A stretch of 64,000 nt of DNA, from assembly GCF_905475395.1 (NCBI RefSeq), contig NC_058338.1, positions 37,268,935 through 37,332,934 on the forward strand, in the 5' to 3' direction. The first letter of the stretch is position 1. The number at the start of each line of letters is the position of its first letter. Origin of the DNA: Chrysoperla carnea. Taxonomy: Eukaryota; Arthropoda; Insecta; Neuroptera; Chrysopidae. Below the pieces are notes generated by a model. It saw only the letters and a list, made by a program, of their open reading frames with translations, ran no database searches and had not been told where the DNA came from. Shown in pieces: positions 1-10,700 of the stretch. The position numbers and the translations under genes were made by a program.

Positions 1-14
1 CCCTTTTCCACATT

Positions 15-197
15 TATTAGTAAATCTTATTTCAGAAAATATCAATTGTATTTCAGATTCGCCCGCTTTATTTCAGAAAGTATCATTGGTAGATTATATT
101 TATTAGTTTTATTTCAGAGAAATTATTAGTATGGTATTAGTACAATTTAAAGATTTGAAATACAATTGATGTTTTCTGAAATAAAAATTACTAATAT
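15..197. repeat. Foldback inverted repeat (MITE-like) at window start
   Basis: Two arms, about 15-57 and 153-197, are near-perfect reverse complements, with about three to five mismatches over about 40 bp. They share the core TTATTTCAGAAAA followed by ATCAATTGTATTTCA. The spacer repeats shorter versions of the same TTTATTTCAGA motif. No clear target-site duplication was seen, so calling it a transposable element is inference. Confidence 0.55.
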
Positions 198-268
198 AAA
201 AAATAATTTGCGTTTTTTGAAAATGGGAAATATTTCGCATATTTTGACGAATATATGTATCAAGTATA

Positions 269-569
269 CAGGGTGTCTAAGGAGTAACGGACGCCCTTAT
301 TGCATCAGGTGGAAAATAAAATTCTAAAACGAAAAGGCCTCTTCCATTTTTTGATTCGATGCACGGATAATTAGCTATTAATTAAAATATGCAGCCAATC
401 AGAAGCGCGCTACAGCGGCAAGACAGTCGAGGGGATAGCAAGAAACTGCGATGTGTATGTAAAGGGGCGGGTGTAAGTGCATCGGATCTAAAAATGGAAG
501 AGGACTTTTCGTCTTAGAATTTTATTTTGTATCTGATGAAAGGACATCTCTTCCTCCTGAGATACCCTG
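269..569. mobile_element. TATA-flanked MITE with long terminal inverted repeats
   Basis: The element begins CAGGGTGTCT and ends AGATACCCTG. The inverted repeat extends about 90-100 bp inward on each side with scattered mismatches, including the shared block AAAATAAAATTCTAA. Both ends are flanked by TATA (265-268 and 570-573), which fits a target-site duplication. It has no coding capacity, so it is a non-autonomous DNA element. The element at 40831-40988 has similar ends and the same TATA flanks. Confidence 0.75.
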
Positions 570-1464
570 TATAGATCATCTAAGCTGCAGGGACTCTAGC
601 ATGCTTATGCAAGATTTGGTAATAAAGGAAAAGGATTATTTAGACTGTGAGAATTATAGCTCTCTCGGCTTCATCACTTGCGAATATTTTGTAGCAACAA
701 GGGTATTGTTTGTCAAAAATTTAGAGCATCAAAGTAAATAAGAATCAACCAATATGTGTTACACAGGTCTTTATAGGAATATCGAAATTTAGATGTGGAC
801 TATTTCATTTTCCATTTATTCTTGACGTGCAATGTAATAGACTCGAAAAGCGGGCTCAAAGTCAAAAATTATCTAAAATCATTAATGATTTTAAATTATG
901 TAAATTCATGTCTATGCGCTATAATATACTTTTAACATCTATTTCATTTTTGTTTTCTTGAACGTTTCTTATTTTATTTTTTGATAACTCTGTATTGTTT
1001 GAATTACTAGTTTGTTAGGTTGAGTTGGTCGACTATAGAGAAGTTGGTTGGGTTCTGGACTTTTTGCCATTGCGTTCAAAAATGGGACACTATTACAGAA
1101 AACGGAGATATTATCACAAACTATATATAAAAGTTCAAGTTGAAATTTTACATGCATATATTTATTTATCTCATATATTACATATATGAGTTGAATCTTA
1201 AACTATATCAAGCTCTGCGTTAAACCCAAGCTTTAACAGAGTAATGCAAAATATAGATAATTTTTGTTCGATTTTTCTCTTAACAGAAATAATTTTTAGA
1301 GAAACTAATTACAAGTGATCATTTTTGGCAATTTATCATATAAACTTATTAAATATTAAACTTATAAAAAAATTAAATTTATAACAACCAAAAAAACTAA
1401 TTTAGTTTTTATTTATTTTATTAATTGTACAAGTACAAAACAAAAACAAGAAACAATTATTTAC

Positions 1465-1488
1465 TTTATTCAAATAAATTACTTTATT
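1465..1488 (-). terminator. Candidate polyadenylation signals of the OST3/6 gene
   Basis: Two AATAAA hexamers on the minus strand (plus-strand TTTATT at 1465-1470 and 1483-1488) lie about 35-55 nt past the stop codon. The region is AT-rich, so chance matches are possible. Confidence 0.45.
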
Positions 1489-1520
1489 CTCTTCTCTTCT
1501 GATATTGTTGTGGAATAATT

Positions 1521-4500
1521 TTACTTAAATAAGAAGCTGAAACAAATAAAACTCATTTATTGTTTGTTTTCATTTGTTTCTTTTATTTTCTTAGATTAAC
1601 CTGGTGGAAAAAATATTTGAGGAAAGAATAAGAAATTCTGAAAAAGTCTTAGGAACTTTGAATTTCTCAACGTTTTCGGACTAGTCTAATTCATAGTTCT
1701 TAATACTTTTTTAAAGTTTCTAAGACTTTTTCAGAGTTTCCTAAGACTTATTATGACTTATTCATTTTTCAAATATTTTTTCCACCAGGGTAGTGTGTTG
1801 CTTTCTATTATCGTGGTCATAGTACATTTTATATTAAATTATTAAATTCTTTTTGCAATTTATCATTTCTGACGTCTGTGCCAAGGCTTTTAAACGGAAA
1901 CATAGAAATCAAAAAAGTCATGATAGAAGTTATCTTAATCAGAGCCAATGCAAATGTGTACAAAACTAGTAAGATACCTCTGTTGTAATTATGGAGTGTA
2001 AAGTTAAAGGGGCATAATCTCTGTGTTAAAAAAGTGGCCCTAAAACTGCATTAAATTAAGATTCTAATGACTGAATGTTTGTGCGGAAAATTCAGCCTTT
2101 TTAGAAAATTTAGAAAATAATAATTTTGAATTTTATTTAAATTTAAAAATTGTTGGTTTATTATTCCTTACCCTGTGTGAACATTTGTCAGCTAAACATT
2201 TGCTTCAGTGTAAATTAAAAGAATAAACTCTAGACGTATTATCTACTTATAATATATTGATCATGGACTTACCTATAAGGATACCCTTGTGCTTTTGAAC
2301 GGAACACAGATAAAATTAATGAGAAAAATACTGAAACCAATATCAATCCAATAATAGCAAATATACGTCGTTTTCTCACATCACCTTTAGGTTGAGCAGC
2401 CTCAGTCATTAATATCATTCCTAATACAATGGCAGCATCTATTCATTTAGTCAAGAATTGTATTTTTGTAACACGATGTTATCATTTTATCATAGAGATA
2501 ATACCATAGAGCTGCAAAGTCGGCGCTAAACGGTTTGATCGCTGCGAACCAAGGAGAGAGGAATGTCTACAATTTCTCTCACTTTCTACCTGGTCAAGAA
2601 TTCACTTATTGCGTTCCCCGTGTCTCTACAGCTCTATGGTATTATCTTTATGGATATTTTTCATTTTACTCTTTCGATTGCAGTTTCAAAGTTTGTTTAT
2701 ATATTTTTATTTTTATACGTAAGACATTATTAAAGGTAAGATGAAGGTAAGATTATATTACTATTCATAATCATTTAGATTTGAAGCCAATTATTTTGAG
2801 TTGTAGACTAGATGCCCGTTAGCATATTATGCAATTGATAAATATATCGTTAGTTTAACAAATTTTTAGTCTATGAAAAGTCTTTCCGAAAAATTGTACA
2901 AGCTTAAAATTGATGAAGATCCGTTTTTTGTTTTTCTAATTGAGAAGAATAGGAATAACTGGTCTCTTTATCTATTTTACTGGGATTCTTTCTATTCATG
3001 TTGCTCTTTTGAACAATTTTTAATTTGACATATACATTTTTTACAATTTTTAGTCGTACAAAAGGTGTGAAAACTCTATATCATCAAATTTTTAACGTAA
3101 CATGGAAAGATTTAAGGAGGCACACAAAATTTTTCATTTGATATTAGTAAAAATTTTTGCTTATTAGCAAATTTGTAGAAATAAATTTTAGTACAATTTA
3201 TCATTTTAAGCCAAACATTTACAGATATTTACGATTTTTGGTAAAGCTTATAATAAATGAGTACGTTAATTTTGTAGATCGCTAGGGCTGCATCGTATGA
3301 GAACCTGTTTTATTTTCAATATTGAGCTCTCATACCCTCAAAAGCTATCAATCAAAATCTATCTTCAAAACATTCATTATTTAAAAATTCAAATTTTAAA
3401 AAGGATACTTAAAACCATAACTATATACGTTTCCAAAACAAATTGACCTTGTGCTGAACCATGAATATAAGCAATTGCACCATTTGGTGTTTTATGTACA
3501 AATGGTGGTCCACGGATATGATTCCACATTTGTCCTGATACCATCATAAAACAAAAACATACTGCGCCAGTACCCCATAATCGTTTGTTGTATAAAAATT
3601 CTAAATTATTGCGTCTCAAATATAAAAATCCTCCAACCATTGCAAATAACATTAACAATGCAACTGTTCCAGAATAATTTGGTGGACGGAATACACGTAT
3701 TTGTATATCTGTACGTTCATTGATCCATTTTGCTATTGCATCAGCAGAGAATCCAAAACGTTGGATATCCATCGTATCATGTACCTTTGGTTTACCTTTT
3801 GGTGGAAAATGAATAAATACTGGTGCCGTGTTTATTTTTAACTGAAAAAAGGAAATAAATAAATTATAAAACCTTATTATACACTCAAAGGCAGAACTAA
3901 CAGCCCACCTTTGCATTTGCAAGTTTTTTAGTGATTTTTTAATAGGCTAGAACTTCATTAATAATGAGTATATCAAGAAGAAAAAACATATTAAAGCTTG
4001 AAAAGTCTAGTTTCGAAATCTTGGAAGGAAAATTTTTTGTAGACAAAGAAAAAATTTTCTAAATATTTGAATTTTTCAAAATTGCCCATGTCTTAACCAA
4101 TATCTAGTCATTTATCTTTCTGTTAGACGATCACTAATCGTATAGCGAACGGAGGGTGTACTTTGACAACTTCAATCAATCCTGTTTAAATGTCTTTCGG
4201 TATTTTAACTCGATGTTAATTGGAAAAAGTGCAAACGATAACTTTTCTAAAATCTAGTATATGCTAGTATATGCTCAAAATCACTGTAAAATGGACGATT
4301 AATTTTGTCTTTGAGTGTATACCAAAAAATTCGTTTGCCTGTTTATTACAAATAATTGTATTCGTTTCTTTAGAAGTCATAATAATTATGTAATATGTAA
4401 CTCGAGCTCCGCAACTATAATCCAGAAATAACAACTACAGTCAATCTGGATTAACAATCACCTCCCATCATTGATTTTTCTATACCGCCCCACATTCCTC

Positions 4501-5844
4501 GTCGAGTTCAATTATATTTTATATACAGTGTCCATCCCTAATAAAATTTCAAAAGTATCCACCCCTAATAACTCTTGACCTAATGTGATTATTTTTTTGA
4601 GTGAAAGCACGTCGATTTAGATATCGAGAGAAAGTTCAAAAATGGTACACAAAGAATTTTAGGTTTAATCTCTACACTCCTGGTAGCACCCCAACTTTAA
4701 AATTTCAAATCGCATCCGCTACCTTGTTAAACCTCATTTGAAACGGCATAAAATGAAAAGACTTTAGACAACCACGTTAAACAATTCTGTAAGCTCCTTT
4801 ATTTAGCTTACACTATCATATTTTTTAAAAACTTTTTGTAAATTTCACAGTTATTGGCACGTTTATGTTAAACGAGTTAAATTGTATGTGACAATTTTTA
4901 GTATCTCATAAAACTTTCACGATATGAGGTTAATCAAAATTCGGGTAAAACGTGCTAAATGAGTGTCATACACAAATAAACTTAGAATTCTGTTGTATAT
5001 ACTGAAAAGAAAAGGTAAATAATTTCTTTTCGCGACCATTTCAGAATAAGGGCTTCTATCTTAAAGATACTAAACATCTTCATTAAGGCTTTTAACATTT
5101 TCGGGTTTATTAATTCGAGTATATGTTTAATTATTGCAAGAAAGATTCCCTGTGCAAGAAAAAAAATATGTAAGTACACTTTAACGGGTCATTTATGAAT
5201 TTAAGATTTCCATAATCTCATACAGCGAGGCAATGTGTATACATGCAAATTATACATAAATTTTCTCTTCCAGAGTTAAACAAATTTAACCATCAAATCT
5301 ACAAGCTTGTCTAGCTAACTTTTATAGGAATAAGCATAATTAATTAGCGGGAGGGAAATCAGACAAAACCTTCTATAAAATAATTGGTTTAGTAATTAAG
5401 TAATTTACCGTCAAAAATACGTCAGATCCATCATCAAAATCTACAACTGCAAAGAATAATTTATTCGAATATGTTTGTGAATATCGAAAAGAATTTGCCA
5501 CAATTGTAAATTCATCACTCGCATGTCTGCATATTTGACATTGTCGACTAGGTGCCATTGCTGTAAACATAATCACCACAGAATAGTTTCTTGGTGCACC
5601 TTTAACAAAATCTCGATATTTATTTCCATTGAAACGTAAGACGGCTTTCTTACTCGTCATCTCTGTTAATTGTTGTACTCGCTCTGCGAGTGACAAACCC
5701 TGAAAAATAACATAAATTAATAATTATAAAGAATACCGGTAATGTTTGCATAAAAATATTTACATTTTTACGAGTTTGTCCATCTGATAAAAGGAATAAT
5801 GATAAGAATATCGACAAAATTGCACTCAAGACTAGTAACTTCAT
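1521..5844 (-). CDS. Ostgamma: Oligosaccharyltransferase OST3/OST6 family subunit (TUSC3/MAGT1-like), complete, 5 exons
   Basis: Coding exons on the minus strand are 5844-5764, 5699-5409, 3841-3409, 2438-2273 and 1536-1521. All junctions are GT-AG and the phases are consistent, giving 328 residues, the normal family length. Residues 1-22 are a signal peptide. A lumenal thioredoxin-like domain carries the CxxC motif CQIC at residues 81-84. It is followed by four membrane segments at about 182-199, 214-232, 257-280 and 290-313, then the conserved tail GYPYSFLFK. The family is the oxidoreductase subunit of STT3B-type oligosaccharyltransferase in the ER membrane; it forms mixed disulfides with substrates so that skipped sequons can be N-glycosylated. 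Vertebrate members were also proposed to carry magnesium. I chose the Met at 5844 because it directly precedes the hydrophobic signal; an in-frame upstream start would put a polar stretch before it. Introns 3 and 4 hold MITEs. Confidence 0.94.
1600..1789. mobile_element. MITE with 21-bp perfect terminal inverted repeats, in OST3/6 intron 4
   Basis: The 190-bp element starts CCTGGTGGAAAAAATATTTG (1600-1619) and ends with its reverse complement (1770-1789). An internal inverted repeat around AAGTCTTAGGA and TCCTAAGACTT extends the fold. There is no ORF and no certain target-site duplication. Its edge lies about 62 nt upstream of the splice acceptor of the last coding exon of the OST3/6 gene. 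Confidence 0.7.
2497..2646. mobile_element. MITE-like element with 18-bp perfect inverted ends, in OST3/6 intron 3
   Basis: The left end GATAATACCATAGAGCTG (2497-2514) is the exact reverse complement of the right end at 2629-2646. The 150-bp interior is more GC-rich than its surroundings and has no supported coding function. It sits about 58 nt upstream of the acceptor of coding exon 4 of the OST3/6 gene. Confidence 0.6.
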
Positions 5845-7796
5845 TGCACTTCTTTTATTTTCATTCAGAATGAATGAAACTAAAGAAAACTTTTTCAATT
5901 TTATCTGTTTATAATCTTGCTTCTTATATTATGACACGTCAGTTAATAATGTACCATCATGTACATATTTCCATAGACTTATAATACTAAGCGATATTAT
6001 GCATTCTGCAGTGTTGCCAGCATGGTTTGATCGAAAATTACATTGTGGTAATGTTGTTATTGATCTACTACAAATTATTATTAATGTATTTTATCATAGT
6101 AGGAACTTATGATTTTGTAATGGGGTCGAATTAGCATGGGTCTGTGTGTTTTTGGCCTTTGCGATGGAGTGAACTCCACGTTATATCTTATATATTTATA
6201 ATTCAAATTTTATAGACCTAAGGTGTATTTTCATGATGATGCTTGACGCTGAATTCGAGTGCTGCCACCTGACAAGAAATAAATTTTCAAATATAATTCT
6301 ACATAATGATATCAATAAACCCGCGCTTATCATTTAAATATTGCAGATGACATAATATAGACAACGCGCGCATGCGCAACAAAAGAGGAAAAGCGCCTGC
6401 AATTAAATTAATGAAAAAAAAAAAAAATTAATTAATGTGAAATGTTTATAACCCAACAATTGCCAATAATAAACGAACCATCAATAATTCCTTAAAATAC
6501 ATTAATTAAGGAAGTGAAAAATGAAAATCAATAGTATGGGGGGCTAACTTTATGACAAGTAATTGTTTAATTAATAATAAATAAACAACGATCGAACAAA
6601 TAATTTTAATGATCAAACAATGAAGATCAAACGACGAACAATGAACTAAAAAATATTTAAATTAATAAGCCCGAAAAAGAAAGCTAAATTGGAAGTCACC
6701 TCACTTATACCATAGAGAACAAAATTAAAGTTATTCAAATGGCAAGGCGGGAATTCAAATGTCGAAATTTCCATCAAGCGGCCTCAGATTTTCTACTGAA
6801 ACGACCAATATCTATATCTAAAGGATGTAAAGTTTTTCAAATAATTTGCTTAAGTAGACGGATTTTACAGAGTATTTCTTATAAACTATTGCTATAAAGT
6901 ATTTTATTTAAAAAAATAAATTTTTATTTTATACTTATATAAAATAATATAATATCATTAAAACGTTTAATAAATTTCCAGTGATCTCGCATTTGTATAA
7001 TTTTTAACATTTTAAATTTGTTAAATATTAAAAGCAAAAATATTTTTATAAATTGCAGAAAATATAGTAAATACACAATAATTAATATGTATATGTATAA
7101 CGAATAAGTACGAAATATGCTTTCAACAGTTTCAACTCCATTTCCAATTGCAATAGCATAAGCAATGTACTCTTAAAAATTTGATGAAATAATTTTAATT
7201 TTAAATAATAGATATTTTTTATAAATGATTTATATTATCATAAATCATATGAAATCAAAGAATATCAATCACTAAAGATTTATTCAAATAATATACATAA
7301 TTACATACTATAAGACCGTATCTGCCATGATTGATTTTTAGCGTCTCTGTGTTTCTGATTATAGCAAAGTTCGCGGATTATGTATAAATTGTACAAGCAT
7401 AAAGTTGACTTAGGGGTAATATAAGTAATTAATAAAATGGTTTTTAATATTTTTAATCAATTTTAGTATGATTTATTCACATGTCCTATAAACTCTTGTT
7501 TGACGTGTAGGGCATTGTGTTGAAATAGCAGCCATTTGTTTGTACCATCAGGAACTTTGCTAAAATAAAAATGGAAATGTTTTGATACAGTTTTACTGTA
7601 AATGTAAGCTAAATAACTGTTTTATTAAATTTTATTTAATTTAATTAATATTTTGAGTTCAAACCATTTTTGACATATACAAAAAACAAAGTAATTTTGA
7701 CAGTGACCTTGAAATTAAAGTGAAAAAATGGTGATATGTAAGATTAATTTACGAAATTTGTTTTTTCTTTTTATAATCTAGTTATAGGTAGACAGA
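5845..7796. other. Divergent intergenic region between OST3/6 and Suv4-20, with a short uORF
   Basis: This about 1.95-kb stretch lies between the two start codons and should hold both promoters. I see no coding exon in it. A 17-codon upstream ORF (ATG at 7728, TAG ending at 7781) ends 15 nt before the Suv4-20 start codon, in a different frame. No TATA box or initiator could be assigned with confidence. Confidence 0.5.
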
Positions 7797-10700
7797 ATGG
7801 TTGTGGATTTGGCTCCTCGTTCTGTACCTCATAAAATGCAGGCCACGGGGATGTCACCCCGAGAACTGTCAGAGAATGATGATCTTGCTACATCGATTGT
7901 ATTGGATCCACATTTGGGTTTCACTACACATAAAATGAACATACGATATCGTCCTATTAAAGCTAACGTTAATGAATTACGTAATATCATTACTGAATTT
8001 ATTCGTACACAAAATTATGAACGAGCTTATGCTAAAATATCGAGGGGAGAATGGATACCACGGGGCAATTCACATACAAGATCCAAATTACAACAGGAGA
8101 GACTTAAAGATCATGTAAGTATCGTATCTTTTAATTTGTTGAAAATTACTTGAGTTATTTTTAAAAGAATTGTAAAATTATTCTTCTGAAGATCGTTGAA
8201 GTAATTTATCCAATTCTTTTTTGAACTTAAATGTTACAAACATAAATACTTTCCTTAATACTCTCCCAAATCTTTATTCATACTTATCTGATTATTTCAT
8301 CATAAAGGCTTTTCGTACACATTTGTGCGTCTTAGCGTGTTTTAGACTGAGTTACAAAATAAGCTAGTTGAGTCGAACTAATTTTGTTTACAATTTTTTA
8401 AAACTACATACGACCTTCACTGGAGATCATGTAGCCTCACCCTTATTTTAGCCAAATATGATTATTTATCGTTCCTTGAAATTAAGACTTCTACACTTGA
8501 ATGCATTTTTTAAATTGTTTATAAAACTACAGGTTTTAAAGATTTTTTTAAGCGAAATTGCCGTAACAGAAATATAATAATTTCTATTCAGGTGGTGCTA
8601 CTAAAGGTTTGTTTTATAATTAAGTTTTTCGTATTTTTTATATCTCTGATGAATGTTTTTAAACACCCCATAAAAAATTTATAAGAAAATCTCATCTGTA
8701 AATCAGTTATTTAGAAATTATTTTTTTCAACTTAGTTACAAATATTTTTGTACATTTTAATTTAAATATTTTTTTGTAATTAGGATGAAATTTTCTATAC
8801 AAATTTTATGTATTATGGTATGGTCTTCTAAAATTATAGATACTGAAAATTTTGTCGGATTGTAGTTTCAAAACGAAGCTCTGAGCTGATACCTACAATA
8901 TAATCCGATCTAGTTTTATTTTCAAAATGTTTCTATTTTGTCGGCTGAATTAATTTTGATAATGTCCAATCAAACCTTCGACTTCGGCCAAAAATAACAT
9001 CTTCGGCTTAGATCAATATGAGCAGACTTTATCCTCGAATTCGCTCTTTTTTTTGGAAATTTGAATGTAGGAATAAAATATATTTTTTTCTCTCTACAAA
9101 TTCTATTACTTGAATAAATTTTCTAAAAAATATAAACATTGAAACACTTTCTGACGAAAATCAAGAAAATTCTTGATCAATTTTTGTTAAAATTATCGTG
9201 GAAAATTCATCAAGCTTAGATGTAGTAATAACATGGGTATGGATACGAGCTTCCAAATAAAAAAGAGATAAAAAAAAAGTGCCGGATTTGCGATAGGTAT
9301 TTATGGTTTGCCACCATCAAAAACTAATCAGGTTGGAAAATTAATTGACATTTACATGATTCAAATTTATTAAAGCTTCGGCGTATTTCATAATCCATTT
9401 TGATCCTGATGACATGTGTGTTTAAAAAAAGTGTATTTAATAGATGAAAATGTTTAAAGCAAAATAGCAGCTAACCCGATTATAAAAAAACAAAGACGAT
9501 AATTGCTTTCGGTATGATAATATCTTAAAGAGGCGAATGATTGATCTACGCTGGGGCAGTCATGCTGGAAATGACCTTTGAAGTTAAACTACATCAGTTT
9601 TGCACATTTTAAAATACCACATTTACATGTTTTCTATTGCTTTCGTGTGCACATTTTTCTTGATTTCTGTTTGCCTTTTTGGCTACGATTTATACATATT
9701 TATAAAAAATCATTTATTTTTTTTATCTTTCAGCTGTATTTTAAATTTCATTAAGTGTATATTTTGTTGGTCGTAATTGAGTACACGTAAATTTATATTT
9801 TAAAATTTATTCATTAACGTTTATGGCTCTTGTATTTCTAAAAAAATTTTAATAAAATTATTACAAATTCACACAATTACTCGATACATATAATTCTCAA
9901 TAAGAAAGACAAAGAAATCATAAAAAATATCAATAAACTAGGGTTTGATAGGGAACATCGAAATGAGAATTTTGCGATAGGGAACATATAAAAAAATTTT
10001 AGCCGCGATTGTCGGAAAATTTCCGAGAAATAAAAAAATCTTCAAAAATTCAACTTTTAATTGTTATTTTTCGGAAACAGCCCGAGGAAAGGGGTTACAA
10101 ATACCACGAGCCATCCGATTGCCTGTCCAGGTCTATATCTACGTGCCATTGTTTTGACTAAAGCAAAACATTTTTTAATAAAAACTACCGAGTATGTTTC
10201 AAATTTATAATGTTGACCATTTATTGTTATGAAATATGATTTCGCAACAACCTATGGAGAAAATACTTGTCCATACATTTTATTATAATACGTGTACCCA
10301 ACTATGTTGGTTTAGAGAGCAAATTTGGTTTTTCAAATTTGCTTCCTTATTATCTTAAAATTACATTGTCTGAATTATTAAATAAATTACAACATTTTTT
10401 TCCATATTCAATCTAAATAAATAAATATCAGGGATTCAAATTGTTTTTATTAAATGAATTTAAACTAACGTTAGTACTAATAGCAACTTGTGACTTCGTT
10501 TTGGCAAGTCTAAATCATTTCTTATTTGAGAAATTCTGGAGAATGGAATGCTTTCTTTCTCGGCATCCCGAAAATTTATAATTGCACCACAATCTTAAGA
10601 TTGAACTGTTTTTTGTTTACGAAGTATAGATTACGAAGCCAAAAATTTTACATAATTTATTTTTTTTTAGGAAATTCTACTTTTACATTTTTTAATAAGT

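Noticed and set aside
1960-1985. Alternative last exon of OST3/6 beginning at an AG near 1967
   Set aside because: It would give [10 protein letters not shown] with a poor pyrimidine tract; the acceptor at 1537 gives SFLFK with a strong tract and fits the family end better.
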